A stretch of DNA of 51,974 bases, taken from the NCBI GenBank assembly GCA_026395055.1, contig JAPLZK010000004.1:157458-209431 (forward strand), read 5' to 3'. Made by a program: the position numbers and the translations under genes. The notes beneath the pieces are model-generated. The model was given only the letters and a program-made list of their open reading frames with translations. It made no database searches and was not told the origin of the DNA. Shown here in pieces: positions 8,463-16,721 of the stretch. Positions within the stretch are counted from its first letter, which is position 1. Each line of letters starts with the position of its first letter. Origin of the DNA: Candidatus Uhrbacteria bacterium (lineage in GTDB: Bacteria > Patescibacteriota > Patescibacteriia > UBA9934 > GWF2-40-263).

Positions 8463-9422
8463 TTAGAAAAAGGCGCTGAATGCTTGTTTGCCGAAGTAGG
8501 TAATGAGCAATAATTGTCCAGCGGGATTCATGGCAAAGATCATGAGGATATCGAGGGCGATCATGATGGTGACAAAGACGATGAGAATCAAGTCCTGCAG
8601 AATGATCAATCCTTGGACCCCATACGCATTTTTATCAATGAAGAATAATGGAATAGGAAACCATGAAACTCCACCAATAACTCTGCTCTGACCTTTTTTG
8701 ATCCAGGTTCCATAAACCATTTCCACGTTTGAGTGTCCAAGCGTGATGAGGCGAACAAAGATGGTGATCAATAAAGAAATTCCTCCTGTTCCTAAATCCA
8801 GTGCAGAGACAACGCTGTTTGCAATAATCTTTGCCATTTTTGGAATAAATTTCTTGATGAGTCGACGAAAAATGATTTGAGACAAGATGGTTCCAAGAGA
8901 TCTTTTTCCCGTTCCTTTTGCTTTCAACTCTTCTGCGACTTCGCCATAGTCTGCAAACTGGAGCGCGAGGACAAAGAGGGTCATCATGAGTCGCTCTTCT
9001 GCTTCTTCATCGGTTTCACCTTCTTGTTTTTCTAATTCATCCGGTGCAATCCCCATGGATTCTGAAAGAGCTCCTTTGATGCTTGCGACTTGCATGGCTG
9101 CTTGGATGTTCATCTGTTTTTTTGCTTCTTTTCCCATTTCGTCTTTTGCACGTAAGCTTGGTGATTGCGCGGGGAGTCTGGGTGGGTTTTGTTGTGCTTG
9201 TAGTTTATTTGCATGCAGGTTTGATCGTCTTTCGGATTCGCTGTTCAACGACCTCTTTGGGCTTTGGGACGAACCTGTGCGCATGATTTGATCAATGTCT
9301 GATTCGCGTTTCATTCCAGGAATACGGTTTTGTGCAAAAACGCTTTTGCGGGCCGCAAGACTCCCCGGCCCGGAGGTGGTTTGTTGGAGGTTCGTATTGG
9401 ACTCTGCGGCCGCGGTTGCCAT
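8463..9422 (-). CDS. Conserved-looking membrane protein of unknown function
   Basis: 319 residues, no family recognised. The first ~100 residues are polar and disordered-looking (Gln, Ser, Asn, Arg rich). A charged helical segment follows, including EKQEGETDEEAEERLMMTL. There is an amphipathic/hydrophobic stretch around residues 195-240 (SVVSALDLGTGGISLLITIF) and two strong membrane helices near the C-terminus (LIILQDLILIVFVTIMIALDILMIF is one long block, then LLLITYFG). The cytosolic N-terminus and C-terminal membrane hairpin suggest an adaptor at the membrane. Its start is 2 bases from the stop of the Clp ATPase gene, so the two are co-translated and may work together. Confidence 0.65.
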   Translation of the reverse strand: MATAAAESNTNLQQTTSGPGSLAARKSVFAQNRIPGMKRESDIDQIMRTGSSQSPKRSLNSESERRSNLHANKLQAQQNPPRLPAQSPSLRAKDEMGKEAKKQMNIQAAMQVASIKGALSESMGIAPDELEKQEGETDEEAEERLMMTLFVLALQFADYGEVAEELKAKGTGKRSLGTILSQIIFRRLIKKFIPKMAKIIANSVVSALDLGTGGISLLITIFVRLITLGHSNVEMVYGTWIKKGQSRVIGGVSWFPIPLFFIDKNAYGVQGLIILQDLILIVFVTIMIALDILMIFAMNPAGQLLLITYFGKQAFSAFF

Positions 9423-9424
9423 AG

Positions 9425-11905
9425 TTAACGCGTTTTACGAATGGCGAGTTGTTTTTTTTCGATCGTAATCGTGAATTTTTTTGACTTCTCTTGTTTTAAG
9501 AGTCGTTCGGCAAGAATAGATTCGATGTGTGTCTGAATGAGCTGTCTCACAGAACGTGCACCGGACTTTGGGTCGAGTTTTTCGATGAGGTGACGTGTAA
9601 CAATATCTGGAATCGAGAGGTTGATCCCTTGTTCGTTCATGCGTGTCGTGAGTTCGTCGAGTTGTTTACGACAAATATCGGAAAGCACTTCTGTCGAGAG
9701 AGGATTGAACACACACGTGTGATCAATACGATTCAAGAGTTCTGGACGAAAACGTTCTTTGAGTTCTGTTTCGATATCGCTCGATAAGCGCTTCGAAGTT
9801 TCCATATCTCCTCCAGAAAAACCAATACCGCCAGATTCGAATCGCTCGAGTCCGACGTTCGATGTGAGAATCACAATCGTGTTCCTAAAGTTTACCATTT
9901 TTCCGGTCGCGTCGGCGAGTTCTCCTTCTTCTAGAATTTGCAAAAGCAAATTTTGCACATCTCTGTGCGCTTTTTCAATCTCGTCGAACAGAACAACCGC
10001 ATACGGTTTTTGGCGCACGCGATCCGTTAAGTTGGCTTGTTCTTTGTAACCAATGTATCCCGCCGGCGCACCGATCAATTTTGACATGGTGAATCCTTCT
10101 GAGTACTCGGACATGTCTAATCGAATCAAGTGTTTCGAAGAAGAGAAGAATTGATGTGCGACTGCCTTTGCAAGTTCTGTCTTTCCAACGCCTGATGGGC
10201 CGAGGAAAAGGAATGAGGCAAGTGGACGCGCTGGGTGTGCAACGCCGGTCTTTGCGCGCTTAAGCGCATTGGCTACTCGAGACACTACTTCGGATTGTCC
10301 GAGAACGTGTGTGGCAAGTTTGTTTTCGATATCCGCGAATGTTGATTGGTTCTTTGCGAGAAGATCGTCGAGAGGAATACGCAACATGCGTGAGATCACG
10401 CGTGCAATATCTTCGTGATCAATCACAATTCCGGAAGAGGCTTCTGTGGCGAATGTGTGTGTATCAAGTTCGTGGCGAAGAAGTTCTTCGGTTGCTTTGA
10501 GGTGAACGGCATCCAAGAATCGTTCTTCCATGACTGCCTGACGTTTGTCGTTTTTCAATAACTCAATTTGTTTCTCGATCGCTTTGCGTTTTTCAAGTGG
10601 ACGAAGTTCTGTTGCGTGAATGCGTGCGGATGCGGAAGCTTCGTCGAGCAGATCAATGGCTTTGTCGGGGAGTCTTCGATCGGTTAAGTAACGTGTCGAA
10701 AGTTTTACGGCGTGTTCAATAGCGGCCGGTGCAATGCGCACTCCGTGGAAGGATTCGTAGTGCGGGGCAATACCTTGAAGAATTTCGATGGCCGCTTCGA
10801 TGCTTGGTTCCTCGACCGTCACCGCTTGGAAACGTCGTTCAAGAGCGCTATCAGATTCAATATATTTTTTATATTCTGCTTGCGTGGTTGCGCCAATACA
10901 GTGGATATCTCCACGTGCGAGAGCTGGTTTCAAAATATTCGCGGCGTCCATGGATCCAGATGCGGCACCCGCGCCAACGATCGTGTGTAATTCATCGATA
11001 AATAAAATCACGTCATCAGACTTTGTTGCTTCGTCGATGAGTTGTCGGAGGCGTCCTTCAAATTCACCGCGATACATGGTACCTGCAACAAGAAGCGCAA
11101 GATCGAGGGCGAACACGCGTTTGTTTTGTAAGAGGGGAGGAACCGTTCCTTCAAAAATGTTTTTTGCGAGTCCTTCCACAACCGCCGTTTTTCCAACACC
11201 AGGTTCGCCGATGAGGAGTGGGTTGTTCTTGGTGCGTCGACACAAAATTTCCATGACGCGTTCAATTTCCGCTTCGCGACCAATCACGGGATCAATCTTC
11301 TTTTGCATCTCGGGCGAAGTGAGTTCTCTGGAAAAATACGAGAGCGCTTGGAATTTCTGCGGAGCTGCTTCCTCAGCCTCTGCTGAACTCAATGTTCCGG
11401 TTGTAAGCAAAGATTCATCTGGCTTAATGGCTTCCGTCATTTCCGGAAACTTGGAGGTGTTTTTTAAAACAATGGAAAGTTGCTCGCGCAAAAATTTGAG
11501 ATCGATCTGTTGTTCGCTTAAAAAAGATTGGATCGCGGGAAGTTCTACTTGTGCGAGTCCGGAAAGCAAATGTTCGGTTCCAATGTAACGGTGGCCGTAA
11601 ATGTTTGCGGTAAGCACCGCTTTTTCTACGGCGCGTTTTGCGTCGTCGGATAAATGCAAAACCATTCCGTCTGCGATGGAGGGAAGGGTTTCTGTGATAC
11701 GAACTCCACCCGCTAATTTTTTCAGGTCTGTTTGTTTGACGCCAACTTTTTTCAAAATCTCAGCGGCAATACAACCCTTTTGTGTTCCAAGAGCCCAAAG
11801 CAAATGTTCCGGCAAAATAATTTGTCCGTCTGTTTCAACCGCAAAGCACAGCGCTCGTGTAAGCACTGTTTTCAAGTTCGAGGAAAATTTGTCAATGATG
11901 TCCAT
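9425..11905 (-). CDS. clpC: ClpC/ClpA-type AAA+ unfoldase
   Basis: 826 residues with the full class-I Clp/Hsp100 layout: double Clp-N repeat (about 1-150), first AAA+ domain with Walker A GEPGVGKT (233-240) and Walker B VILFIDE (299-305), a short middle segment with a UVR-like charged helix (about 436-480), and a second AAA+ domain with Walker A GPSGVGKT (569-576). The short middle domain points to ClpC rather than ClpB. A candidate ClpP-binding loop, GGIGFSGG, sits after the second sensor region. It would unfold proteins for ClpP, whose gene is not in this window. It is flanked by htpX and a membrane protein, so the block looks devoted to protein quality control at the membrane. Confidence 0.9.
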   Translation of the reverse strand: MDIIDKFSSNLKTVLTRALCFAVETDGQIILPEHLLWALGTQKGCIAAEILKKVGVKQTDLKKLAGGVRITETLPSIADGMVLHLSDDAKRAVEKAVLTANIYGHRYIGTEHLLSGLAQVELPAIQSFLSEQQIDLKFLREQLSIVLKNTSKFPEMTEAIKPDESLLTTGTLSSAEAEEAAPQKFQALSYFSRELTSPEMQKKIDPVIGREAEIERVMEILCRRTKNNPLLIGEPGVGKTAVVEGLAKNIFEGTVPPLLQNKRVFALDLALLVAGTMYRGEFEGRLRQLIDEATKSDDVILFIDELHTIVGAGAASGSMDAANILKPALARGDIHCIGATTQAEYKKYIESDSALERRFQAVTVEEPSIEAAIEILQGIAPHYESFHGVRIAPAAIEHAVKLSTRYLTDRRLPDKAIDLLDEASASARIHATELRPLEKRKAIEKQIELLKNDKRQAVMEERFLDAVHLKATEELLRHELDTHTFATEASSGIVIDHEDIARVISRMLRIPLDDLLAKNQSTFADIENKLATHVLGQSEVVSRVANALKRAKTGVAHPARPLASFLFLGPSGVGKTELAKAVAHQFFSSSKHLIRLDMSEYSEGFTMSKLIGAPAGYIGYKEQANLTDRVRQKPYAVVLFDEIEKAHRDVQNLLLQILEEGELADATGKMVNFRNTIVILTSNVGLERFESGGIGFSGGDMETSKRLSSDIETELKERFRPELLNRIDHTCVFNPLSTEVLSDICRKQLDELTTRMNEQGINLSIPDIVTRHLIEKLDPKSGARSVRQLIQTHIESILAERLLKQEKSKKFTITIEKKQLAIRKTR

Positions 11906-11931
11906 AGGGGAAGGTGAGGAGTCGGAGGTGA

Positions 11932-12828
11932 TTAGAGACCGGCTTCTTTGAGACGACGAATACGTTCTTCGATGGGTGGGTGTGTGGAGAATAACTGTTC
12001 AAACTTTTTTGTGACATGCGGATCAAATGGATTTGCAAGGAACATGTGGGCAGTGGCGTGATTGGCTTTTGCCATCGGTTGATCTTGTGCGGAAATTTTT
12101 TCGAGCGCACGCACAAGTCCTTCTGGATAACGCGTGAGTAAACATCCGGAAGCGTCTGCAAGATATTCACGTTGACGAGAGACGGCAAGTTTGATGAGTT
12201 GCGCAAAGATGGGGGAGAGAATGGCAAGAACGATTCCAATGATCAAGAAAATTCCTCCGTTGTCATTGTTGTCGTTGCTTCGTCGACCACGGCCGAAGAA
12301 CATGGATCGTGTCATCATGTCTGATAACAAGAGAATGACTCCAACGAGCACGACAACGATGGTCATGACGCGAATGTCATAATTGCCGATGTGCGAGAGT
12401 TCATGTGAGAGAACGCCTTCTAGTTCTTGTTTGTCGAGAGCTTGCAATGCGCCCGAGGTGACCGCAATGGAAGCATGATTTGGATCGCGACCTGTCGCGA
12501 ATGCGTTGATGGCCACGTCTGTCATGATGTAAATCTTTGGTGTTGGAAGTCCTGCGGCAATCGCAAGGTTCTCGACGATACGATAGAGCTCTGGGTTGTC
12601 TTGTTTTTCAATACGTTGTGCGCCAGAGGTTGTGAGGGCGACGGCATCACCTTTGAAATACCCGACGAGGGACATGGTGACGGAGATGATGAGTGCAAGC
12701 GAGATTCCCGAGTATACATCGCCCATCCAGTTGCCAAATGCCCAACCAAGCAAAACAATCACCACCGAAAAAAGCGAGATCAAAAACCAGGTCTTGTGTT
12801 TGTTGGAGGAGATTTGTTCGTAGAGCAT
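11932..12828 (-). CDS. htpX: Membrane metalloprotease HtpX (M48B)
   Basis: 298 residues. Two N-terminal membrane helices (about 13-33 and 40-57), then the M48 catalytic core with SHELSHIGNYD (H142, E143, H146 as zinc ligands and base), then two more membrane helices (about 155-175 and 193-215), and the conserved SRQREYLADASG containing the third zinc ligand Glu. HtpX degrades damaged membrane proteins. The lemA-htpX gene pair is common in bacteria, and here it is joined to a Clp ATPase. The start at ATG 12828 gives the standard N-terminus. A 59-base gap to lemA holds a weak inverted repeat (AGGGGTTAG / CTAATCCCT). Confidence 0.95.
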   Translation of the reverse strand: MLYEQISSNKHKTWFLISLFSVVIVLLGWAFGNWMGDVYSGISLALIISVTMSLVGYFKGDAVALTTSGAQRIEKQDNPELYRIVENLAIAAGLPTPKIYIMTDVAINAFATGRDPNHASIAVTSGALQALDKQELEGVLSHELSHIGNYDIRVMTIVVVLVGVILLLSDMMTRSMFFGRGRRSNDNNDNGGIFLIIGIVLAILSPIFAQLIKLAVSRQREYLADASGCLLTRYPEGLVRALEKISAQDQPMAKANHATAHMFLANPFDPHVTKKFEQLFSTHPPIEERIRRLKEAGL

Positions 12829-12887
12829 AACAGGGGAGGGATGAGGGGTTAGTAGCTGATTGGCACTAGTCCCTAATCCCTTTTTAC

Positions 12888-13439
12888 TTAAAACTTCACC
12901 TCCGGCACAACCTTTTCATTCTCTGGCATCTCGAAAAATTCTTTTTTCACAAAGGCAAACATGCCTGCCATTAAATTTGTTGGGAACGATTGTAAGCTTG
13001 TGTTGTACGCGCGAATGTTTCCGTTATAGAAGCGGCGTGCGGCTTGGATTTTATCTTCGGCGTCTGTGAGTTCGTGTTGGAGTTCAAGGAAGTTTTGTGA
13101 CGCTTGAAGCACTGGGTAATTTTCTGAGACGGCAAAAAGCGTTTTAAGCGTTCCTGTAAGCGCGCTTTCTGCCTTTGCGTGTTCTGCGGGTGTATGTGCA
13201 CCCATGGCTGCCGTACGTGCTGTAGTCACGTTCTCGAAGACACTTGATTCGTGTGTTGCGTATCCTTTTACAGTGTTCACGAGATTCGGAATCAAATCGT
13301 ATCGGCGTTTCATTTGTACCTCAATGTCTGACCACGCTTCTTCTGATCTGTTTCTAAGAGAGATCAAACCGTTATATGATAGAATAAGCCACAGTCCGAG
13401 GAGAACGAGGAGGATAATGAGGATCCAAAGGATAGGCAT
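12888..13439 (-). CDS. lemA: LemA family protein
   Basis: 183 residues, the usual LemA size. One N-terminal membrane helix (ILWILIILLVLLGLWLILSY region) is followed by a helical domain with the LemA hallmarks SEEAWSDIEVQMKRRYDLIPNL in the first helix pair and ARRFYNGNIRAYNTSLQSFP near the end. The biochemical role of LemA is not settled; it often neighbours htpX. It is the first gene of the minus-strand envelope series, and the 66-base gap to the divergent phosphohexomutase gene should hold both promoters, though no clear box pair stands out. Confidence 0.95.
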   Translation of the reverse strand: MPILWILIILLVLLGLWLILSYNGLISLRNRSEEAWSDIEVQMKRRYDLIPNLVNTVKGYATHESSVFENVTTARTAAMGAHTPAEHAKAESALTGTLKTLFAVSENYPVLQASQNFLELQHELTDAEDKIQAARRFYNGNIRAYNTSLQSFPTNLMAGMFAFVKKEFFEMPENEKVVPEVKF

Positions 13440-13505
13440 ATGTGAAGGTTAGGGGATGAAAACTATTTAAAATAATACGAAATTTACAGTCTTTCGTCAA
13501 AAAAT

Positions 13506-14846
13506 ATGGAGATTCCAAAACACATTTTTCGCGCGTACGACATCCGAGGTCTTCTCGAAGAGGTGACAGTCGATATCGCCCGCGTGGTCGGGATGGCACT
13601 TGTGTCAAAAACAGGGGCAAAAACCGTGATTGTCGGGCGTGATATGCGTGCGACGAGTCCGGAACTTGAGGCTGCCGCGATCGAGGGAATTACTTCCATG
13701 GGTGCGAATGTCATTCAGATCGGGCTTTGTAGTACGTCGATGTTCAATTTTGCCGTTTCCAGCCAAGAACATATCGACGCCGGCCTCATGGTGACCGCAT
13801 CGCACAATCCTCCAGAATTTAACGGAATCAAAATGGCTCTTGGAAGCGGATTGCCAATCTCGGGTCTTGAGATTCTTGAAGAAATCCAAAAATGTATTGT
13901 TGCAGGAGATGTTCAAAAAGGAATGGTGACCGAACAAGACATTCTTTCGGTGTATATCGACAAATGTATCGCGGTCGAGAATTTACCCGATCTGTCCGGA
14001 ACAAAACTCGTCATCGATTATGGAAATGGAATGGGGGCGATGTCGGTTCGAGAACTTTGTAAACGATTAAAGATTGAAGTTGTTGAGTTGTATCCAGAAC
14101 CAGATGCACGTTTTCCAAATCATGAAGCAAATCCCGCAAAGGAAGAAACGCTGGCAGATGTAAAAGCGGCGGTTGTTCGAGAAGGCGCCGACTTCGGCAT
14201 TGCACTCGACGGAGATGCAGACCGTGTAGGCTTCATCGATAATAAAGGAGAATCGTTGCGTGGCGATCTCACACTCGCTGTTCTTTCGAAAGAGGTTCTT
14301 GCGAGAAAACCGGGGTCAAAGATTGTTGTTGCGCCAAATCAAAGTTGGACAACGTTCGAATCGATCGAACAAAATGGTGGCGTGGCACTCGAGTGTCGTA
14401 TTGGTCGCAAGTTTGTTGTTGAGGCTGTGCAGAAACAAGGTGCAGTGCTTGGTGGAGAAGTTTCGAGCCATTTTTTCTTTGAAGAATTCCACGGTCTTGA
14501 AGCTGTTGATCATGCGATCGTGCGCATGCTTTCGATCTGGAAACAATCTGGATTATCATTTGCCGATATGGTGAAACCGTATCGTGCGTATACAAATAGT
14601 GGGGAGGTGAATATCGAGATTCATAATAAAGAACAGGTTCTGAACAAGCTCGAACAATATGCTTCGAGTGCGACAAAAGTGAATAAGCTCGACGGAATTC
14701 GTGCGGAGTTTGATCATGACTGGTGGTTTATTGTTCGCCCATCAAATACCGAGCCGTTACTTCGACTGATTGTGGAAGCGAAGACGCCGGAACTCATGGA
14801 AGAGAAGCGAGACGAATTGGTTGCTTTGATTAAAGAAACAGGCTAA
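13506..14846 (+). CDS. Phosphomannomutase/phosphoglucomutase
   Basis: 446 residues, alpha-D-phosphohexomutase family. It interconverts hexose 6- and 1-phosphates for nucleotide-sugar and envelope polysaccharide synthesis. All four domain signatures are present: the phosphoserine loop TASHNPPEFNG with S99, the metal loop DGDADRVGF (D235, D237, D239), the sugar-binding loop of domain 3 around GGEVSSHFFF, and the phosphate-binding loop RPSNTEPLLRL near the C-terminus. Whether mannose or glucose is preferred cannot be told from sequence. It is divergently transcribed from lemA, and the next gene (tyrS) follows after a palindromic repeat. Confidence 0.93.
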   Translation: MEIPKHIFRAYDIRGLLEEVTVDIARVVGMALVSKTGAKTVIVGRDMRATSPELEAAAIEGITSMGANVIQIGLCSTSMFNFAVSSQEHIDAGLMVTASHNPPEFNGIKMALGSGLPISGLEILEEIQKCIVAGDVQKGMVTEQDILSVYIDKCIAVENLPDLSGTKLVIDYGNGMGAMSVRELCKRLKIEVVELYPEPDARFPNHEANPAKEETLADVKAAVVREGADFGIALDGDADRVGFIDNKGESLRGDLTLAVLSKEVLARKPGSKIVVAPNQSWTTFESIEQNGGVALECRIGRKFVVEAVQKQGAVLGGEVSSHFFFEEFHGLEAVDHAIVRMLSIWKQSGLSFADMVKPYRAYTNSGEVNIEIHNKEQVLNKLEQYASSATKVNKLDGIRAEFDHDWWFIVRPSNTEPLLRLIVEAKTPELMEEKRDELVALIKETG

Positions 14847-14854
14847 ATTAGTTT

Positions 14855-14943
14855 TGTCATTGCGAGCGGAGCGAAGCAATCTTTTCGCACCTTCGAATGG
14901 CACTAGAGGATTGCTTCGGTCGTCGAACTCTCTCGCAATGACA
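14855..14943. repeat. Palindromic intergenic repeat upstream of tyrS
   Basis: An 89-base element with inverted ends TGTCATTGCGAG and CTCGCAATGACA, and inner matching segments GCGAAGCAATC / GATTGCTTCG. A second, inverted copy lies before thrS (47688-47768). Its right end contains an ATG in frame with tyrS. Confidence 0.85.
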
Positions 14944-16155
14944 AAAAATATGAATATCAATACAGATGAAACGGCTATCAATACTTTGCTTACTCGCGGC
15001 GTAGAAAACATCTACCCGTCGTTTGATTATCTCGAGGCACGCTTGAATGACGGGAAACAACTCACCCTTTATTTGGGAATCGATCCAACGGGACCGGATC
15101 TCCACTTGGGTCACGCAATTCCACTTCGTAAAATGGCGGAGTTCCAAAAACTTGGGCACAAGTTGATTTTGCTTATCGGAGATTTTACCGGAATGATTGG
15201 TGATCCAACCGATAAGTCCGCGACGCGTGTTAGATTAACACGCGAGCAAGTTCTCGAGAATGCTTCGAAGTATAAAGCACAAGCAAGCAAAATTATTTCG
15301 TTTGAAGGGGAAAACGCGGCAGAACTTAAATACAACAGTGAATGGCTCGCGAAATTAGGTTTCTCGGAAATTGTTGAGCTTGCTTCGAATTTTACGGTGC
15401 AACAAATGTTGGAGCGCGATATGTTCGAGAAGCGTATTGCTGAAGGAAAGCCTGTCCACTTGCACGAGTTCTTGTACCCATTGATGCAAGCATATGATTC
15501 TGTCGCGATGGATGTCGACGGAGAAATCGGCGGCAACGATCAAACATTCAACATGCTTGCAGGCCGTGATCTCATGAAGTCATTGAAAGGAAAAGAAAAG
15601 TTTGTGATCACCTCGAAACTTCTTACGGATCCAACCGGAAAGAAAATGGGAAAGTCTGAAGGAAACATGATCACGCTCGTTGATTCGGCGGACGACATGT
15701 TTGGCAAGGTGATGAGCTGGACGGATGGAATGATTATTCCAGGGTTCGAGATTCTTACGGATTTGCCGAACGGAGAAATAAAAGAAATGAAAATCGCGAT
15801 GGGAGACGGAGTGAATCCACGTGATTTTAAAGTGAAGCTCGCGGCAGAAGTTGTTGCAACATTCTTTGATCGTACAGAAGGTGATGCGGCCGTTGATCGA
15901 TTCAACAAATTATTCCAAGAGCACGCCGTTCCGGAAGATGTTCCAGAGGTAAAGCTCGATGGCGCAATGAGTATCGTCGACGCGCTTGTCGCAACAAAAC
16001 TCGCGCAATCAAAAGGAGACGCTCGTCGTCTTATTGACGGTGGTGGAGTGAAAGTGAATGAAGAGGTTGTGACGGGATATGATTTTGTTGTGGATCCAGC
16101 ACAGACGCCACTCCTCCAAAAAGGGAAGAGACACTTTGTAAAAATTATTTCTTAA
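14938..16155 (+). CDS. tyrS: Tyrosyl-tRNA synthetase
   Basis: Class I synthetase that charges tRNA-Tyr. HIGH motif as DLHLGHA, KMSKS motif as KKMGKSEGN, and a C-terminal S4 RNA-binding domain (LAQSKGDARRLIDGGGVKVN). The start is ATG 14938 or ATG 14950; the frame stays open through the palindromic repeat back to 14854, but that stretch is repeat-derived, not protein-like. If 14938 is used, the repeat itself supplies the start codon. Without the repeat stretch the protein is about 405 residues. The HIT gene starts one base after the stop, so the two are probably co-translated. No T-box is seen before this gene. Confidence 0.95.
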   Translation: MTKNMNINTDETAINTLLTRGVENIYPSFDYLEARLNDGKQLTLYLGIDPTGPDLHLGHAIPLRKMAEFQKLGHKLILLIGDFTGMIGDPTDKSATRVRLTREQVLENASKYKAQASKIISFEGENAAELKYNSEWLAKLGFSEIVELASNFTVQQMLERDMFEKRIAEGKPVHLHEFLYPLMQAYDSVAMDVDGEIGGNDQTFNMLAGRDLMKSLKGKEKFVITSKLLTDPTGKKMGKSEGNMITLVDSADDMFGKVMSWTDGMIIPGFEILTDLPNGEIKEMKIAMGDGVNPRDFKVKLAAEVVATFFDRTEGDAAVDRFNKLFQEHAVPEDVPEVKLDGAMSIVDALVATKLAQSKGDARRLIDGGGVKVNEEVVTGYDFVVDPAQTPLLQKGKRHFVKIIS

Positions 16156-16156
16156 T

Positions 16157-16609
16157 ATGGAGAATTGTGTATTTTGTAAAATCGTGCGCGGAGATGTTCC
16201 CTCACACAAAATTTGGGAGGATGAAAATTATCTCGCGTTTTTGAGCATCTTTCCAAACACGAAAGGATTTTCTGTGGTCATCCCAAAAGCACACGTCGGA
16301 AGTTATCTTTTTGATGCAGCAGATTCTGTTGTGTCTGATTTGGTGCTCGCATCCAAAAAAGTTGCAAAACTTCTGGACGCGAAGTTAGAAGACGTTGGTC
16401 GAACCGGAATGATCTTTGAAGGATTTGGTGTGGACCACTTGCACGCCAAATTGTTTCCCATGCACGGAACAAAGTCAGACACATGGATGCAACGCAAATC
16501 AAATGTGGACAAATTCTTTGAACACTATGAAGGATATATCTCTTCGCACGATTATAAACGCGCAGAAGATGCAGAGCTGGCAGAACTGGCAAAAAAGATA
16601 CGAGAGTAA
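16157..16609 (+). CDS. HIT-family nucleotide-binding protein
   Basis: 150 residues. N-terminal CVFCKIVRGDVPSHKIWEDE is typical of the HIT/Hint hydrolases (a C-x2-C pair, then the strand carrying the purine pocket), and VVIPKAHVGS is the usual middle strand. The catalytic histidine triad normally reads HxHxH; here the stretch is GVDHLHAKLFPMHG, which keeps the central and last His but has Val in place of the first. It may be an active variant or a divergent binder. It probably hydrolyses nucleoside phosphoramidates or dinucleotides. It follows tyrS by one base and precedes a promoter for the next operon. Confidence 0.82.
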   Translation: MENCVFCKIVRGDVPSHKIWEDENYLAFLSIFPNTKGFSVVIPKAHVGSYLFDAADSVVSDLVLASKKVAKLLDAKLEDVGRTGMIFEGFGVDHLHAKLFPMHGTKSDTWMQRKSNVDKFFEHYEGYISSHDYKRAEDAELAELAKKIRE

Positions 16610-16627
16610 GGGATTCAACGTTAGTCG

Positions 16628-16657
16628 TTGACAAAAAACGGAAAAGCGATCAAAGAT
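16628..16657 (+). promoter_or_regulatory. Candidate sigma70 promoter for asnS-aspS
   Basis: TTGACA at 16628-16633, then 18 bases, then AAAGAT at 16652-16657. The -35 is perfect and the -10 is weak. It would give a leader of about 60 bases before the asnS start. Confidence 0.45.
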
Positions 16658-16721
16658 GCATCAGATCTGGGGCGGATTGGCCGTGCTTGGGTTGTTCCTC
16701 AAAGTTCCGTGAGGTGTCGTG

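Noticed and set aside
10788-11588. A 266-residue plus-strand open frame
   Set aside because: It is the antisense shadow of the Clp ATPase gene.
14854-14937. Extra N-terminal residues for TyrRS from the start of the open frame
   Set aside because: This part is palindromic repeat DNA; the translation is not protein-like and other TyrRS proteins do not have it.
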